Assembly: GCA_963576735.1 (NCBI GenBank)
Contig: OY755186.1
Span: 15,115,970 to 15,179,969, forward strand
Direction of reading: 5' to 3'
Length of the DNA stretch: 64,000 bases
DNA from: Bedellia somnulentella
Taxonomy: Eukaryota > Arthropoda > Insecta > Lepidoptera > Bedelliidae
Shown in pieces: positions 32,136-42,381 of this stretch; position 1 is the first letter of the stretch, and the number at the start of each line of letters is the position of its first letter. Made by a program: the position numbers and the translations under genes. The notes beneath the pieces were generated by a model. The model was not told the origin of the DNA, searched no databases, and saw only the letters and a program-made list of their open reading frames with translations.

Positions 32136-32287
32136 ATGTCAGTACGTCGCGTCGCGTCTATCGAATAAAATTTAATACTACACTATGGCTACTTCCTGAA
32201 TCACCAAGTTGAATTGCAATCAGCGAGGCTAGCACGGCAGCGGCCTTTTTACTAGATAACGCGTGGTATAAATCAGCCATCTCTTTC

Positions 32288-32568
32288 GCACTCACGGCTA
32301 TAAAACCCTAGAAGAAGTATCCAGAGCCAAGGAATTAAAAAATCCTCAGTCACTTTTGGAAAGATGGTAAAATAAAGGTAGTTGGTGATGGGTCAATTTC
32401 AATTTATTTATTTGCATACATGTACACATTTATTACATTTATTCCAACCGCATAGCCGAAAAATCCCTTAAAAGTCCCAATACCGTTAGTCGCCTCTTTC
32501 GTACACCCACCGGAATAAAATGGGGTACTACTATGGGTACTACTATTCTAAGCCGACACTACACAGCT
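32288..32568 (-). repeat. Family B repeat with a 55-bp internal insertion
   Basis: The blocks run in order, but between GGTGATGGGTC and CCAACCGCAT there is an extra AATTTATTTATTTGCATACA stretch of about 55 bp. Confidence 0.75.
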
Positions 32569-32899
32569 TATATAGTATAGTACTCATATAATATTGGATA
32601 TTCTCATCTCATTCTAACCGATACAATATCGTGACGATAAAATAACACTCGTGCTTCATCTCTTGTGTAGGTAGCCATTATCAATTCATACGAATTCGAT
32701 CCGCACACGCTATCTTGCGATGTTATCCAAAGATTACACCAAAATTGGGTTAGGACAATCTAGATCTTTCTAAAGTATAACCTGTTGAGGTATAACCTGT
32801 TTTCCACGCTGTTTTTTTCGAGATAACTAGCAAGATTAAAACTTCGTGGATTATCAAATGTTAATTACTTACCTACCCTATTTCCCAAAAATGGGTAGC

Positions 32900-33065
32900 A
32901 GTAGCAACGGGATCGACTATATTAGTATTGGCACTTTTTTAATTGGGAAGTTAAAAGGAAAAAATTTAGTGGTATGTTTCCAACCTCACCACCCGGCTAC
33001 CACATAAAAATTCACATACACCATTAGTCTCCTCGTAGGACAGCGCAGAAGGGCAAGCACGAGCG
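32900..33065 (-). repeat. Degenerate family B copy
   Basis: Weak matches in order (CCTACGAGGAGACTAATGG, then GGTTGGAAACATACC on the minus strand). Much of the 3' half is lost. Confidence 0.4.
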
Positions 33066-33349
33066 GTGTTTAAACTAGTTATCGCGTGGGATAAAGATCT
33101 CATTGTAACCGCTATCGTGCCGATAAAATAGCGCTCGTGCTTGGAAATTAAATAATGCTACTCCTAGCTAATATATACTGCATCGCGAATAGACTACTTA
33201 TAAAACCAAAAGGAAAATTCAATAAATAGCTTTGTATGAATAAAAACTGGTTCTAATACTTCCCTACTGAATGTGTGATGAAAATTTAAGTTTGAACTCT
33301 GTACATAAGTTTTAAAGATAAAATTAGGTTTATCGGTTTGTTGATACAT

Positions 33350-33600
33350 AGCTGTGCAGTGTCGGCTTAGAAAAGCACTCACCCAAATTTTTGTGCGGGT
33401 ATCGCATGAGGCGACTTGGGGCATGGAGGCGACTTTGGGGGTAGGTCTTCCTAAGTGATGGATGGGCTATGTCTATGTGGCTGGGGACCTATCACTAACC
33501 ATCCATTTATTTACCACATTATCCGCAAACAACTTCCGAAAGCGGCTGACTATTGCTAAGTTCAGTCTGTTCTGCTATAGGTTTTTTTAGTAAGCTCCAG
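33350..33600 (+). repeat. Family B repeat, divergent subtype
   Basis: It starts GCTGTGCAGTGTCGGCTTAG and keeps GGGGACCTATCACTAACCAT and CTTCCGAAAGCGGCTGA; the 3' module is poorly kept. Confidence 0.6.
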
Positions 33601-33602
33601 TA

Positions 33603-33661
33603 CCTATATTTCTCTGAAATGTGAAGAATATAAAGGCACGTATGAAAACATCGCTGAATGT
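33603..33661 (+). repeat. Family C LINE fragment
   Basis: GAAGAATATAAAGGCACGTATGAA corresponds to the GAAGAATAAAAGAGCATGTATG block of family C. A MITE interrupts it at 33662. Confidence 0.5.
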
Positions 33662-33905
33662 AAAAGTGCTAACAGACAATCGAACTTGTACGGCGCGCAC
33701 CATCGCACTGTGCGGTGCGCTCTAGCCTACAGACGATCGAACATGTACGGCGCGCACCAACGCACCGTGCACCGCAAGCGCTTCGAACCAGCCCGTACTG
33801 CTGATTATGTGCGGCGAACCACGGTTCACACGTTCGTTTTTGGTACGGCCCGTACCACGAACACTGGTGCGCGCCGTACATGTTCGATCGTCTGTTAGCA
33901 CTTTA
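33662..33905. mobile_element. CpG-rich MITE with ~38-bp terminal inverted repeats
   Basis: The left end AAAGTGCTAACAGACAATCG with GTACGGCGCGCACC is mirrored at the right by GGTGCGCGCCGTAC with CGATCGTCTGTTAGCACTTT. A third copy of the motif (ACGATCGAACATGTACGGCG) occurs internally at 33731. The high CpG content stands out against the AT-rich flanks. Short reading frames on both strands are produced by the inverted repeats and are not genes. Confidence 0.7.
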
Positions 33906-33999
33906 AGAGTTTTACTGTAATATTTCTAAAAGTTGTTTCATAGTTATCTATCCCAGAAATTTTCAAATAGTTCTCTCATTTGTTCTCAATACTCAATAG

Positions 34000-34400
34000 A
34001 TTTATTGCGTTCCACAATGGTTTTCTTAGATGGTAAGTATGTAAATATGTTACAGCATTGTGGACCCTGTTGGGCACAGCAATTAGAGGAGAGGACGAAG
34101 TAATTATAATTTATCATTGAGATATTCACTTAGACTATAATAGCATTTATTTATTAGTAGCTCCTTAAGATTTTTTGAGAAATTAGCTATAGTGGCTTCC
34201 TCTCTTAGAGGTTTTGGCAGTTTATTATAAATTTTTATTGCCATAGAATGTGGACTAGATGCGTGCATTGCAAGGTTAGAGGTAGGCAGAGTCAACTTGT
34301 CTCTGTTACGAAGTGTAATGCTAATAGGTACATTTTGCTTGGTAGGAAATAGATTAGGGTTCTCGGTTCATCACGATATTACAAGTATGACGCAATGATG
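34000..34400 (-). pseudogene. LINE ORF2 C-terminal relic with 3' end
   Basis: On the minus strand NLFPTKQNVPISITLRNRDK leads into IKIYNKLPKPLREEATIANF and LINKCYYSLSEYLND, then a stop at 34104. This is the closing segment of a group of animal non-LTR polymerase ORFs (IKxYNKLP...YYS). The 3' UTR end (CATTGTGGAACGCAATAAAT, then CTATTGAGTATTGAG on the minus strand) recurs at 48895-48945. Confidence 0.6.
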
Positions 34401-34694
34401 CACATAAATCATGACTGGCATAATTTAAGGCTACGGTTAACATTGTGCAATCTAATATTTTAGAATAGAAGCACCTACATTGGAAAATAATACTACCTAA
34501 ATATTATTCATTTAAATGGGTAGGGTAGAATAGGTAACCGACTTTTTTTTTGGTTATATAAGTTTCCGGATAATACTAGACCAACTTTTGTGATATTCTA
34601 TCTCTTGCTTCCAAGGACTGCAGTGTTGACGCTTTGATTTGTAAGGGCTTTTTGGGGATATTTTATGACTGAAATTAAGCCGCAAATATAACCT
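34401..34694. other. AT-rich stretch without recognisable features
   Basis: No gene, hairpin or family match was seen. Confidence 0.4.
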
Positions 34695-34945
34695 ACATAC
34701 ATACATACATATACTCACGGTTATAAATCCCAAGAAGGGGTAGCCAGAGCTAAGGAACTAGAAGTTCCTCAACCACTTTTGGAAAGTTGAGTGGGGAAAA
34801 GATGGCAAAATAAGGGTTGTTGGTGATGGGTCTCCAACCGCATCGCCCAAAAATCCCTTAAAAGCCCCAACACCGTTAGTCCCCTCTTACGTACACCCAC
34901 CAGCAGAAATGGGGTAGTGTTATTCTAAGCCGACACTACACAGCA
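34695..34945 (-). repeat. Family B repeat, full length
   Basis: Complete copy with a long (CATA)n tail at the left. Confidence 0.85.
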
Positions 34946-35020
34946 AAACCTAATGATATAAATATAACCTAATGATAGGAAAACCTATAAATAAATTAAT
35001 TTTGGTTTAAGTTATTTTTA

Positions 35021-35396
35021 GCGACATGATAGTCCAGTGGGTAGAACACCCGCCCGAAAACAGAAGGGCGTGAGTTCCAATCCTGGGACGCGGGCCTACA
35101 CCAATTTGTCTTTTCTAAAGTCATATGTGTGGTTAATTTATCATGGTTGCTAACGGTGAGGGAAAACATCGTGAGGAAACCCACATGGCTGAGTTGTACT
35201 TAGTCATGTGACAGTGTATTCGTACAAAAAACGGCGATAGGCCTGCCCCCTATCACGTGAGTACACTGTCTTAGCAAAACGTGGGTACCTTCTCTGGTAA
35301 CTAGATGGCGCTTGCCATGTGAGTTCAGGAGTATTGGTACCTCTGCCAACCCCTTCGGGGATAAACGGCGTGAACGTTTACGTTTTATGTTATGTT
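35021..35396 (+). mobile_element. Family A SINE, 'gacatgatagtcc' subtype
   Basis: Full length with GTTATTTTTA duplicated on both sides. Its 3' module reads CCCCTTCGGGGATAAACGGCG. Confidence 0.85.
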
Positions 35397-35452
35397 ATTT
35401 TTAAACTCTATAAAGTCCGTTTTGATTTATTAATATGACTTGAAATTATACT

Positions 35453-35776
35453 CAACTCAACTCAAACGTTGATGCCGTATAACTCCGAAGAGCATTGGTA
35501 GATACTAATACTTTTGAACATCACGTGACATTGTCACCTTGTGTTCAGAGTACCCACGTTTTTGCTTGGACAGTGTTCTCACGTGATAGGGGGCAGGCTT
35601 ATCGCCGTTTATGTACCAATACACTGGGTTTCCTCGCGATGTTTTCACTCACCGTAAACAACCATGGTAAATTAACCACACATATGACTTTAGAAAAGAC
35701 AAACTGTGTAGGCCCGACCTGGGATTTCAAACCTGCACGGTAAGCGGTGTTCTACCCAACGAGCTTTCACGGTTGA
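35453..35776 (-). mobile_element. Family A SINE, divergent, minus strand
   Basis: Tail (CAACT)n at the left, head GTGAAAGCTCGTTGGGTAG on the minus strand. It lies 57 bp from the plus-strand copy, forming an inverted SINE pair. Confidence 0.75.
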
Positions 35777-36201
35777 ATTATAATGTATGTTACAGATTAC
35801 TTTTCTTAAAAAATCCTGTAGATTTTGAAAATATATTGTTAAATAAGGATGAGTGATGATCTGATGATAAATGATATGTTTTCGTAGAACCATTGTGAAG
35901 TTATTTCGCGTAATTTTACGATCTATTACATATATTTTTAACATTATAGTTAAGTATTTAGTAATAACTAAATTTAGTTCAATTTAACTGCGGCGCGTAT
36001 TTCCGAGCCTCGAAAATTCAGGTAAGAGTGAGCAAAAAAGCTGCCAGGCAACAGGGTACCCTTCAAGAAAACCCCTTTCAGATAACTCTCACAAAAAGTT
36101 AACTGTTTCGAAATTTCTCTAATATTTTTTTTTAACAGGAATTCTCTTATTTAAGGGTTAAGCGCTATAATACCCTCCCTTACTTGTATCATTTAAATAT
36201 T

Positions 36202-36380
36202 TAAGAGCTTATTCCATTACACTTTGTCGTTGCTGAATTCAGACGTCCTTCGAAGTTACTGCCGCAGACGCTTGTTATTCCACTACACAAATTTTCAGTT
36301 TGAACGTTATCCCACTAGCCTGAATTCAGATTCTGTGGCTTTCAGACGTCTTCATTCAGACAAATGGAATAAGCTCTTAT
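36202..36380. mobile_element. 180-bp MITE with GAGCTTATTCCAT ends
   Basis: TAAGAGCTTATTCCATT at the left is mirrored by AATGGAATAAGCTCTTA at the right. The interior has two partly inverted GAATTCAGACGTC blocks. Confidence 0.65.
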
Positions 36381-36497
36381 GAAAGAAAGAAAAAGAAAGA
36401 AGGTATTTCAATAAAATTTTATTTTCTGAACTCATTCTGTAATATATTATTAGGTTAAGTAACTAACTTGTTCAGTTCTTATTTGGTTTCTTTTAGT

Positions 36498-36953
36498 ATC
36501 TCGCCTCTCCCAAGGCCGAAAAAGAAAATATAAAATTTTAATGGGAGAGGCGGTACTCCCCGACAAGAGCACAGTCGGTCGGGGTCAGGGAGTCAGGTTC
36601 AAGAACCGACGGACGATCCGAGCCGTATCAAGCAGCACCGCTTTCTGCATTTGTGCTGGAACCGACACGCCACAGATATCCAACCGCCTCAAGTTGGTCG
36701 CGAGGCTGGTTGGAATTAACCCGTTCGCGGACAAAACAATTGGGATAATTTCAGTCGAGGTCACACCCCACATGTCGGTGATCTCGTGAGCCAGATCGAG
36801 ATACTTCCGACGTTTCTCGGCTTCGGCTTTCACGAGACCCTCGTCATGTGGGATAGTGACATCCACTAGAAATACCCTCGACCGCGACCGATCCCATACC
36901 ACGATATCAGGCTTATTCGCTAGAATAGTCCTGTCCGTGATAACGGATCGGTT
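36498..36953 (-). pseudogene. Dong/R4-type LINE, 5'-truncated 3' copy
   Basis: This copy holds the last 105 codons of the endonuclease domain (36585-36902) and the 3' UTR. It is nearly identical to the end of the 37.0-40.0 kb copy and lies in the same orientation. It stops abruptly at 36953 where TTTATTTATTATTTTATTAT begins. The truncation and the flanking TTA/TTTA repeats are as expected for a target-primed insertion. Confidence 0.85.
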
Positions 36954-37022
36954 TATTTATTATTTTATTATCATTATTTTTTATTTGGTTTATTATTATT
37001 TATTTCGAAAGACTTTTTTGTT

Positions 37023-40004
37023 TCTCGCCTCTCCCATGGCCGAAAATGAAAATATAAATTTTAAATGGGAGAGGCGGTACTCCCCGACAAAAGCACAGTC
37101 GGTCGGGGTCAGGGAGTCAGGTTCAAGAACCGACGGACGATCCGAGCCGTATCGAGCAGCACCGCTTTCTGCATTTGTGCTGGAACCGACACGCCACAGA
37201 AATCCAACCGCCTCAAGTTGGTCGCGAGGCTGGTTGGAATTAACCCGTTCGCGGACAAAACAATTGGGATAATTTCAGTCGAGGTCACACCCCACATGTC
37301 GGTGATCTCATGAGCCAGATCGAGATACTTCCGACGCTTCTCGGTTTCGGCTTTCACGAGACCCTCGTCATGCGGGATAGTGACATCCACTAGAAATACC
37401 CTCGACTGCGACCGATCCCATACCACGATATCAGGCTTATTCGCTAGAATAGTCCTGTCCGTGATAACGGATCGGTCCCAATAGATTTTGGCACGGTCGT
37501 TTTCTAAGATTGGCTCCGGCAGATACTTGTAATACGGCAGCCTCTGTTGCAAGAGTCCGTATTTCAGAGCGAGCTCCTGATGCAGGATTTTGGCTGCTTG
37601 GTTGTGTCTGTGCAAGTACTCAGTGTTAGCAAGAGCCGAACAACCGGAAATAACATGCCTAAGTGACTCTCCGGGACGGCCACATGCTCGACAGATGTCT
37701 GTGGTACCGTCCTTTAGGATGTATTTCCGATAGTTCCGCGTCTTTATAACCTGGTCTTGTATTGCACAGACAAAACCTTCGGTTTCCCCAAAGAGGTCCC
37801 CGAAACGCAGCCAATGCAGGGAGGCTTTACGGTCCACGAAAGGTTCGTGAAGTACCTTGTAAAACCTCCCGTGCAGCTCCTTCTCTTTCCATATGGACTC
37901 CCGATCAGAGGTGCTAAGTACCTCCGGGGTTCGCCAATCCTGTGAGGCCAACGATAAGGGAGTCAGTCCTTTATCACTAGCGACCACCTCTTCCCGAATA
38001 CTATCATCCGTCATCGTCAAAAAATAGTTTCTGAGGTTGCATACCTCGCGGTTGTGCATGGTTTTGGCACTCAAGAGGCCTCGACCACCACACTTCCGCG
38101 GGATATACAATCTCATAACCGACGACCTCGGATGATGCATTCGATGAGAGGTCATCATCGTGCGGACTCGTCTGTCCAGAGCGTCGAGTTCGGTCTGAGT
38201 CCATCTGAGCACGCCAAATGTGTACATCAGTACAGGCATGACCCAGGAGTTAATGGCTCGGATCTTATTAACGCCTGACAAGTAGCTATTAAGCACACTT
38301 TTCAGGCGTTCATAAAACTCCTCGCAAACACCCTGTTTCACGTCTGCCACCTTCACACCGATGGTTTGTGACATGCCCAGATACCGGTATGTTTCAGCCT
38401 CGGAGAGTGCCCTCAAATGATTGGTGCCGACATCGACACCATCAGAGTGCACGACATGCCCCTTCTCAACATGAATGACCGCACACTTATCGACCCCGAG
38501 CTCCATCTTGACGGAACCACTGAAATCGTTAGTGATCGTCAGTAGCTCCGCCAATCTGTCAGCCGTGGGGGCGTAAAGCTTCAGGTCATCCATGTAAAGG
38601 AGATGAGGCAAGCGTGGTCCGCCTCTCCGAAACTGAAAGCCTGTCCCCGAATTCTCCAAGAGTGTACTTAGAGGATTCAGGGCCAAGCAAAACCAAACTG
38701 GACTCAGGCAATCGCCCTGGAAAATCCCTCGCCTTATATCAATTTGGTCATCCGCGTCCGTCATCCGCTGACCGTCTAAACTCAGGATCGTTCTCCAGCA
38801 CCCCATACACTGCCCGAGGAAGTGTCGAACTGTACTATCAATTTTGTACAGCTCGAGGACCCTCATGAGCCATGTATGAGGTACCGAATCGAACGCCTTC
38901 CTGTAGTCTATCCAGCCAGCGGAGAAGTTCCGACGGTTGCGTTTGACCAGTTGGCCTACGACCGCGTCGATGAGGAGCAGCTCCTTGCTACCGCGACTAC
39001 CGCCCCTACATCCGTTCTGAGCTCCAGAGATCACATTGTTATCAACAATGTGTTGAGTAATCTTGGAGCTCAGAACGGATGTCAAGGTCTTGTAAATTGT
39101 ACAAAGACAAGTAATGGGGCGGTATTGTGATGGATCCGCGGTAGCATCGCTCTTTGGAGCTAAATGAGTGACCCCAGTAGTTAAGAAGTTCGGGAGCGTC
39201 CCACTCTCGAGGGCGCTTTGGAACTGACGGGCGAGAGTAGCGTGACAGCGCGTGAACCCCTTCAACCAGTAATGGTGCAATCCGTCCGGCCCCGGACTTT
39301 TCCAGTTCGGAGCCTTACGGATCGCAGCCACCACATCCTCCTCGGATATGTTGACGGGGTTCATGGGCGCTATGGGCTCGCACGCTCCCTCGACCGCCTC
39401 GAACCATCGGCCCTCTTCGTGATCAACAGGCAGCGACCAAAGCCCACGCCAAAAGGCTACTACATCGGCTTTTTCCGGTCGCTGACCTGTCGTAACCACG
39501 TCGGGACGCTCCAAAGTTCTGTAGAACTTCTTCTGGTCACTCATGAAGAGACGATTCTGTTGGTACCTCTTTACCCTTTCAGAATATCGCCTAATTCGCT
39601 TACCCCAAGCAGCGATCTTCTGCTTCAGATCATCGATGCGCTCCACCAGTCTACAGGCAAACTCCGGTGAGTTGTCAAAGACATTCTCACCAGGGAATGC
39701 CTCCCTGACGAAGCGCACCACCCTCGGCCTATTGTTGCCTGATCTGAAGCTGGTCAGTTTGCCGATGAGGACCCTGGCCCTTGTGATACGGCTTTCAATC
39801 CGCCTCATCCAGGCTGGTCTAGTTCTAGTCCTGGGACTAGTACTGCCAGCCTGGCGGGAGCCACCAGCTCTTGTTGGCGGCATCCTGACGCCGACAATTT
39901 GACAAACTGTCATTGCGGCGCCAAAGAGAATTGAATCCGTATCCCAAAGGTCCATGCTGCTCTCTAAAAATGAGGGCAGCATGTTATTGACGGCCTCAAC
40001 GACA
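37023..40004 (-). mobile_element. Dong/R4-clade non-LTR retrotransposon
   Basis: The element lies between TTTATT-rich flanks (36954-37015 and 40005-40045), like Dong elements of silkworm, which are known to insert at TAA repeats. The 3' UTR holds a strong hairpin GCCTCTCCCAT...ATGGGAGAGGC that is also present in the truncated copy. The open frame continues into the left flank sequence without a stop (to about 40003), so the element is probably 5'-truncated and its N-terminal DNA-binding fingers are lost. Confidence 0.8.
37109..39982 (-). CDS. Dong/R4-type reverse transcriptase and restriction-like endonuclease ORF, 957 codons
   Basis: Residues ~190-560 hold the reverse transcriptase: APNWKSPGPDGLHHYWLKGF, RPITCLCTIYKTLTSVL, FSAGWIDYRKAFDSVPHTWL, GIFQGDCLSPVWFCLALNPL and the catalytic LLYMDDLKLYA. 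Near residue 770 lies the CCHC knuckle CRACGRPGESLRHVISGC. The C-terminus carries the endonuclease signature KPDIVVWD, then VFLVDVTIPHDEG and ETEKRRKY (PD...D...K). This single-ORF layout without RNase H is that of the R4/Dong clade. The frame has no stop or shift, so the proteins' core enzymatic parts look intact, although the N-terminal fingers are missing. ATG 39982 is only the first methionine; the frame is open upstream. Many shadow frames on the plus strand are not genes. Confidence 0.88.
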   Translation of the reverse strand: MLPSFLESSMDLWDTDSILFGAAMTVCQIVGVRMPPTRAGGSRQAGSTSPRTRTRPAWMRRIESRITRARVLIGKLTSFRSGNNRPRVVRFVREAFPGENVFDNSPEFACRLVERIDDLKQKIAAWGKRIRRYSERVKRYQQNRLFMSDQKKFYRTLERPDVVTTGQRPEKADVVAFWRGLWSLPVDHEEGRWFEAVEGACEPIAPMNPVNISEEDVVAAIRKAPNWKSPGPDGLHHYWLKGFTRCHATLARQFQSALESGTLPNFLTTGVTHLAPKSDATADPSQYRPITCLCTIYKTLTSVLSSKITQHIVDNNVISGAQNGCRGGSRGSKELLLIDAVVGQLVKRNRRNFSAGWIDYRKAFDSVPHTWLMRVLELYKIDSTVRHFLGQCMGCWRTILSLDGQRMTDADDQIDIRRGIFQGDCLSPVWFCLALNPLSTLLENSGTGFQFRRGGPRLPHLLYMDDLKLYAPTADRLAELLTITNDFSGSVKMELGVDKCAVIHVEKGHVVHSDGVDVGTNHLRALSEAETYRYLGMSQTIGVKVADVKQGVCEEFYERLKSVLNSYLSGVNKIRAINSWVMPVLMYTFGVLRWTQTELDALDRRVRTMMTSHRMHHPRSSVMRLYIPRKCGGRGLLSAKTMHNREVCNLRNYFLTMTDDSIREEVVASDKGLTPLSLASQDWRTPEVLSTSDRESIWKEKELHGRFYKVLHEPFVDRKASLHWLRFGDLFGETEGFVCAIQDQVIKTRNYRKYILKDGTTDICRACGRPGESLRHVISGCSALANTEYLHRHNQAAKILHQELALKYGLLQQRLPYYKYLPEPILENDRAKIYWDRSVITDRTILANKPDIVVWDRSQSRVFLVDVTIPHDEGLVKAETEKRRKYLDLAHEITDMWGVTSTEIIPIVLSANGLIPTSLATNLRRLDFCGVSVPAQMQKAVLLDTARIVRRFLNLTP

Positions 40005-40137
40005 TTTATATTTATTTATTTTATTATTATATATTATTACATTGTTCGGAAAACTCAAAGCAACTTAAACATAAATCAAAATATTTCTATAAGCCAATTA
40101 GAAGTTTTCACAAATATTTATTTATGGTAACTGAACT

Positions 40138-40159
40138 ATATATATATATATATATATAC
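40138..40159. repeat. (TA)n microsatellite
   Basis: Eleven TA units in a row, in a generally AT-rich stretch. Confidence 0.85.
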
Positions 40160-40990
40160 ATCAAAAGTTACACTAGCTTTCAAAATACCACTCCACCACA
40201 ACCTATCTTAATGTCTGGACCTTTGAGTTGAATATATCTATAATATTTTTTTTACAAATATCATATTTTTAGCAGCTCTTAAATTAAATGTGTTTTTTCT
40301 ATAATTTGTATTGAATCTGTGAATTGCCAATGGTGTATACTGTCTGCTAAAGAAGTTTTCAGTTATATCTTAATAAAAGTAGCACTAGTGATATAATGTC
40401 TCACTTTAAAAGAAGTAGTACCTCTGCCATCCTATAGATAGAATATAGCCCCTGTAAAGGATATATATAGGAGTTAAATTATTTATTTTTGAAATAAGAA
40501 AATTGCAAATTAGCAAAATGATTTCTTAATTAGTCTTATACCAATTCAGAATTAAATGTTTACGTTTAGTGCTATATCATCAGATAATATCACTACTCTA
40601 TTTTTTTGTAGGTAGCATCCATGGCAAATTAATTTTAAGTAAAGAGAAGCTATATCAACCGAGACAAGCATTACTCTATTTCTTTCTGCAAGTACCTTCT
40701 CAGATCAGCAATAGTGTACCATCCTAGCCTACTATTTTTATAATATCCAGGGCCTTTATGGGACTTTCCGCTCCTATGATCTACAAAATTCTCACTGATA
40801 ATTTGGAATTGCCCATTTATAAAAGCTCTAAAGGTTATATTGTCTGGTAAGGACTATTACACCCATGTAAAGTGATCGGTTCTTGTGGTGTACAATCTGA
40901 TTTAATTACGTCAAACTAGCTTTGGTTTGATCACTTAGAAAATCTTTAAAATAAAAGTATAAAAAAACATGTACAAAAACGAAATAGTAT
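40160..40990. other. AT-rich stretch without recognised genes
   Basis: No frame, hairpin or family match was recognised, apart from a weak AGTAGTACCTCTGCCATCC at 40415 that resembles the family A 3' module. Confidence 0.4.
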
Positions 40991-41002
40991 CTATGACTAG
41001 GG

Positions 41003-41115
41003 CGTATACCCGAGGTCGCGGGTTTGATTCCCGCCTGTATCAAAAATTGTCTTTCCTTTATTTATTAGTAATAATCCCCACATGAGGTTTTCATGAACAA
41101 AAAGATTTAAATTAG
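41003..41115 (+). mobile_element. Family E tRNA-derived SINE, 5'-truncated
   Basis: It begins within the tRNA-like head (GGCGTATACCCGAGGTCGCG), keeps the B box GGTTTGATTCCCGCC, and ends CCCCACATGAGGTTTTCATG. Confidence 0.7.
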
Positions 41116-42381
41116 TATCTATGACTATTTGAAATAATGAAAGAATGTGAATTTAAGGAGTTTCTTATTGCTTCTGCTCTTTACAAACACCTTCCAAAGC
41201 AACAGAAAAAGTTTTAAATTATGAAGTTTAAATAGAATCTATATAAAGATTAATGTTGAATAAAAATATTTAATTAATATTTTACCACATACTTTTAATA
41301 TAGCATTAATAATTTGTGAACTGTTTGTAATTTTGTCAAAGTTGTGCTCTTAGGCAATGAATAAATACTATCTTTCTTTTCTTTTCTTTTATATTTAGGT
41401 CTAACTGGAAGGTGACTGGTTGTTTCCTAGTCTATCCCTTGACCTTAGGGCTAACTTCATTTATGTAATTAATTTGTTCTTTTTATTAAGTGCCCTAGAC
41501 TCAACCAGGGAGTATGGACATTATCTTCATAACTTAAACAGCATGCATTTTGCTTCAACAATAAATTGTATCAAGATACATAGCCCCCTTAAAACTGGTC
41601 CTAATTATCAAGTATTAGTCAGATATACAGATGAGAATTAAGTTTACTCTGTTTCTCAAGTCAAGTTAGGGGTATCTTAAAATGTGAAGTACTACATGAA
41701 TGTGTAGGTAGTGACATAAAACCTCAACATCAAGACTCATACATCCATCTGTTGATAAAGAACCCACAATACCCCACATGAACGGGTTTGATTTAGCAGG
41801 AACTATTTATCCTCAACTATTGAAAACTAGTAAATAATAATAATATATGTATAAGAATTGCCATAAATAACACCGAATTTAATTAATCCCTGATTCGTTT
41901 GCACTGATTGTATTACAGGCGCAGGCGCAGGTAGTTTTATCAGTTTTGAAAAAATAATGCTGAGCCATACAAACTGACGACACCACGACTTCACAATGGT
42001 TTCATTTTTGCCATTCGACGATAAACCCCTAATAAGTTGGGAAGATTTGGCCATGCCATGCCCACATACCGGCACGATAACACGTGAGTTGACGTGAGTG
42101 TGATTGTGACACTTGCTTTAGGAAATATAAAAACACTAGATTCAAATTTAAAGACATTAAATCTACTTCACTTACAATTCAAATAATTGAAGATTCGCGT
42201 GAGTAAGGCCTTTTCTGTGGCTGAAATACAAACAAAATTACCCACACCACACAACAGACAGAACAGAAAAAAAAAGGCCGAGGCTATTTTCACCGAAATC
42301 GAAATTCTTTTTTTATATATGGCACAGTATCACTACAACAAATTTACCAGCATCATCCCTCACCTTACCTAGTGCAAGTTA
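41116..42381. other. Intergenic stretch; a possible retrotransposon 3' end at 41320-41395
   Basis: TTGTGCTCTTAGGCAATGAATAAATAC is followed by (TTTTC)n, which looks like a LINE 3' tail. A GCAGGCGCAGGCGCAG run is at 41920. No convincing coding region was found. Confidence 0.4.

Noticed and set aside
33669..33898. Cysteine/arginine-rich frames on both strands
   Set aside because: They are produced by the inverted GC-rich ends of a MITE, and the peptides on the two strands mirror each other.
37065..39902. Several plus-strand frames of 80-150 codons
   Set aside because: They are shadows of the GC-rich Dong-type ORF on the minus strand and have no features of their own.
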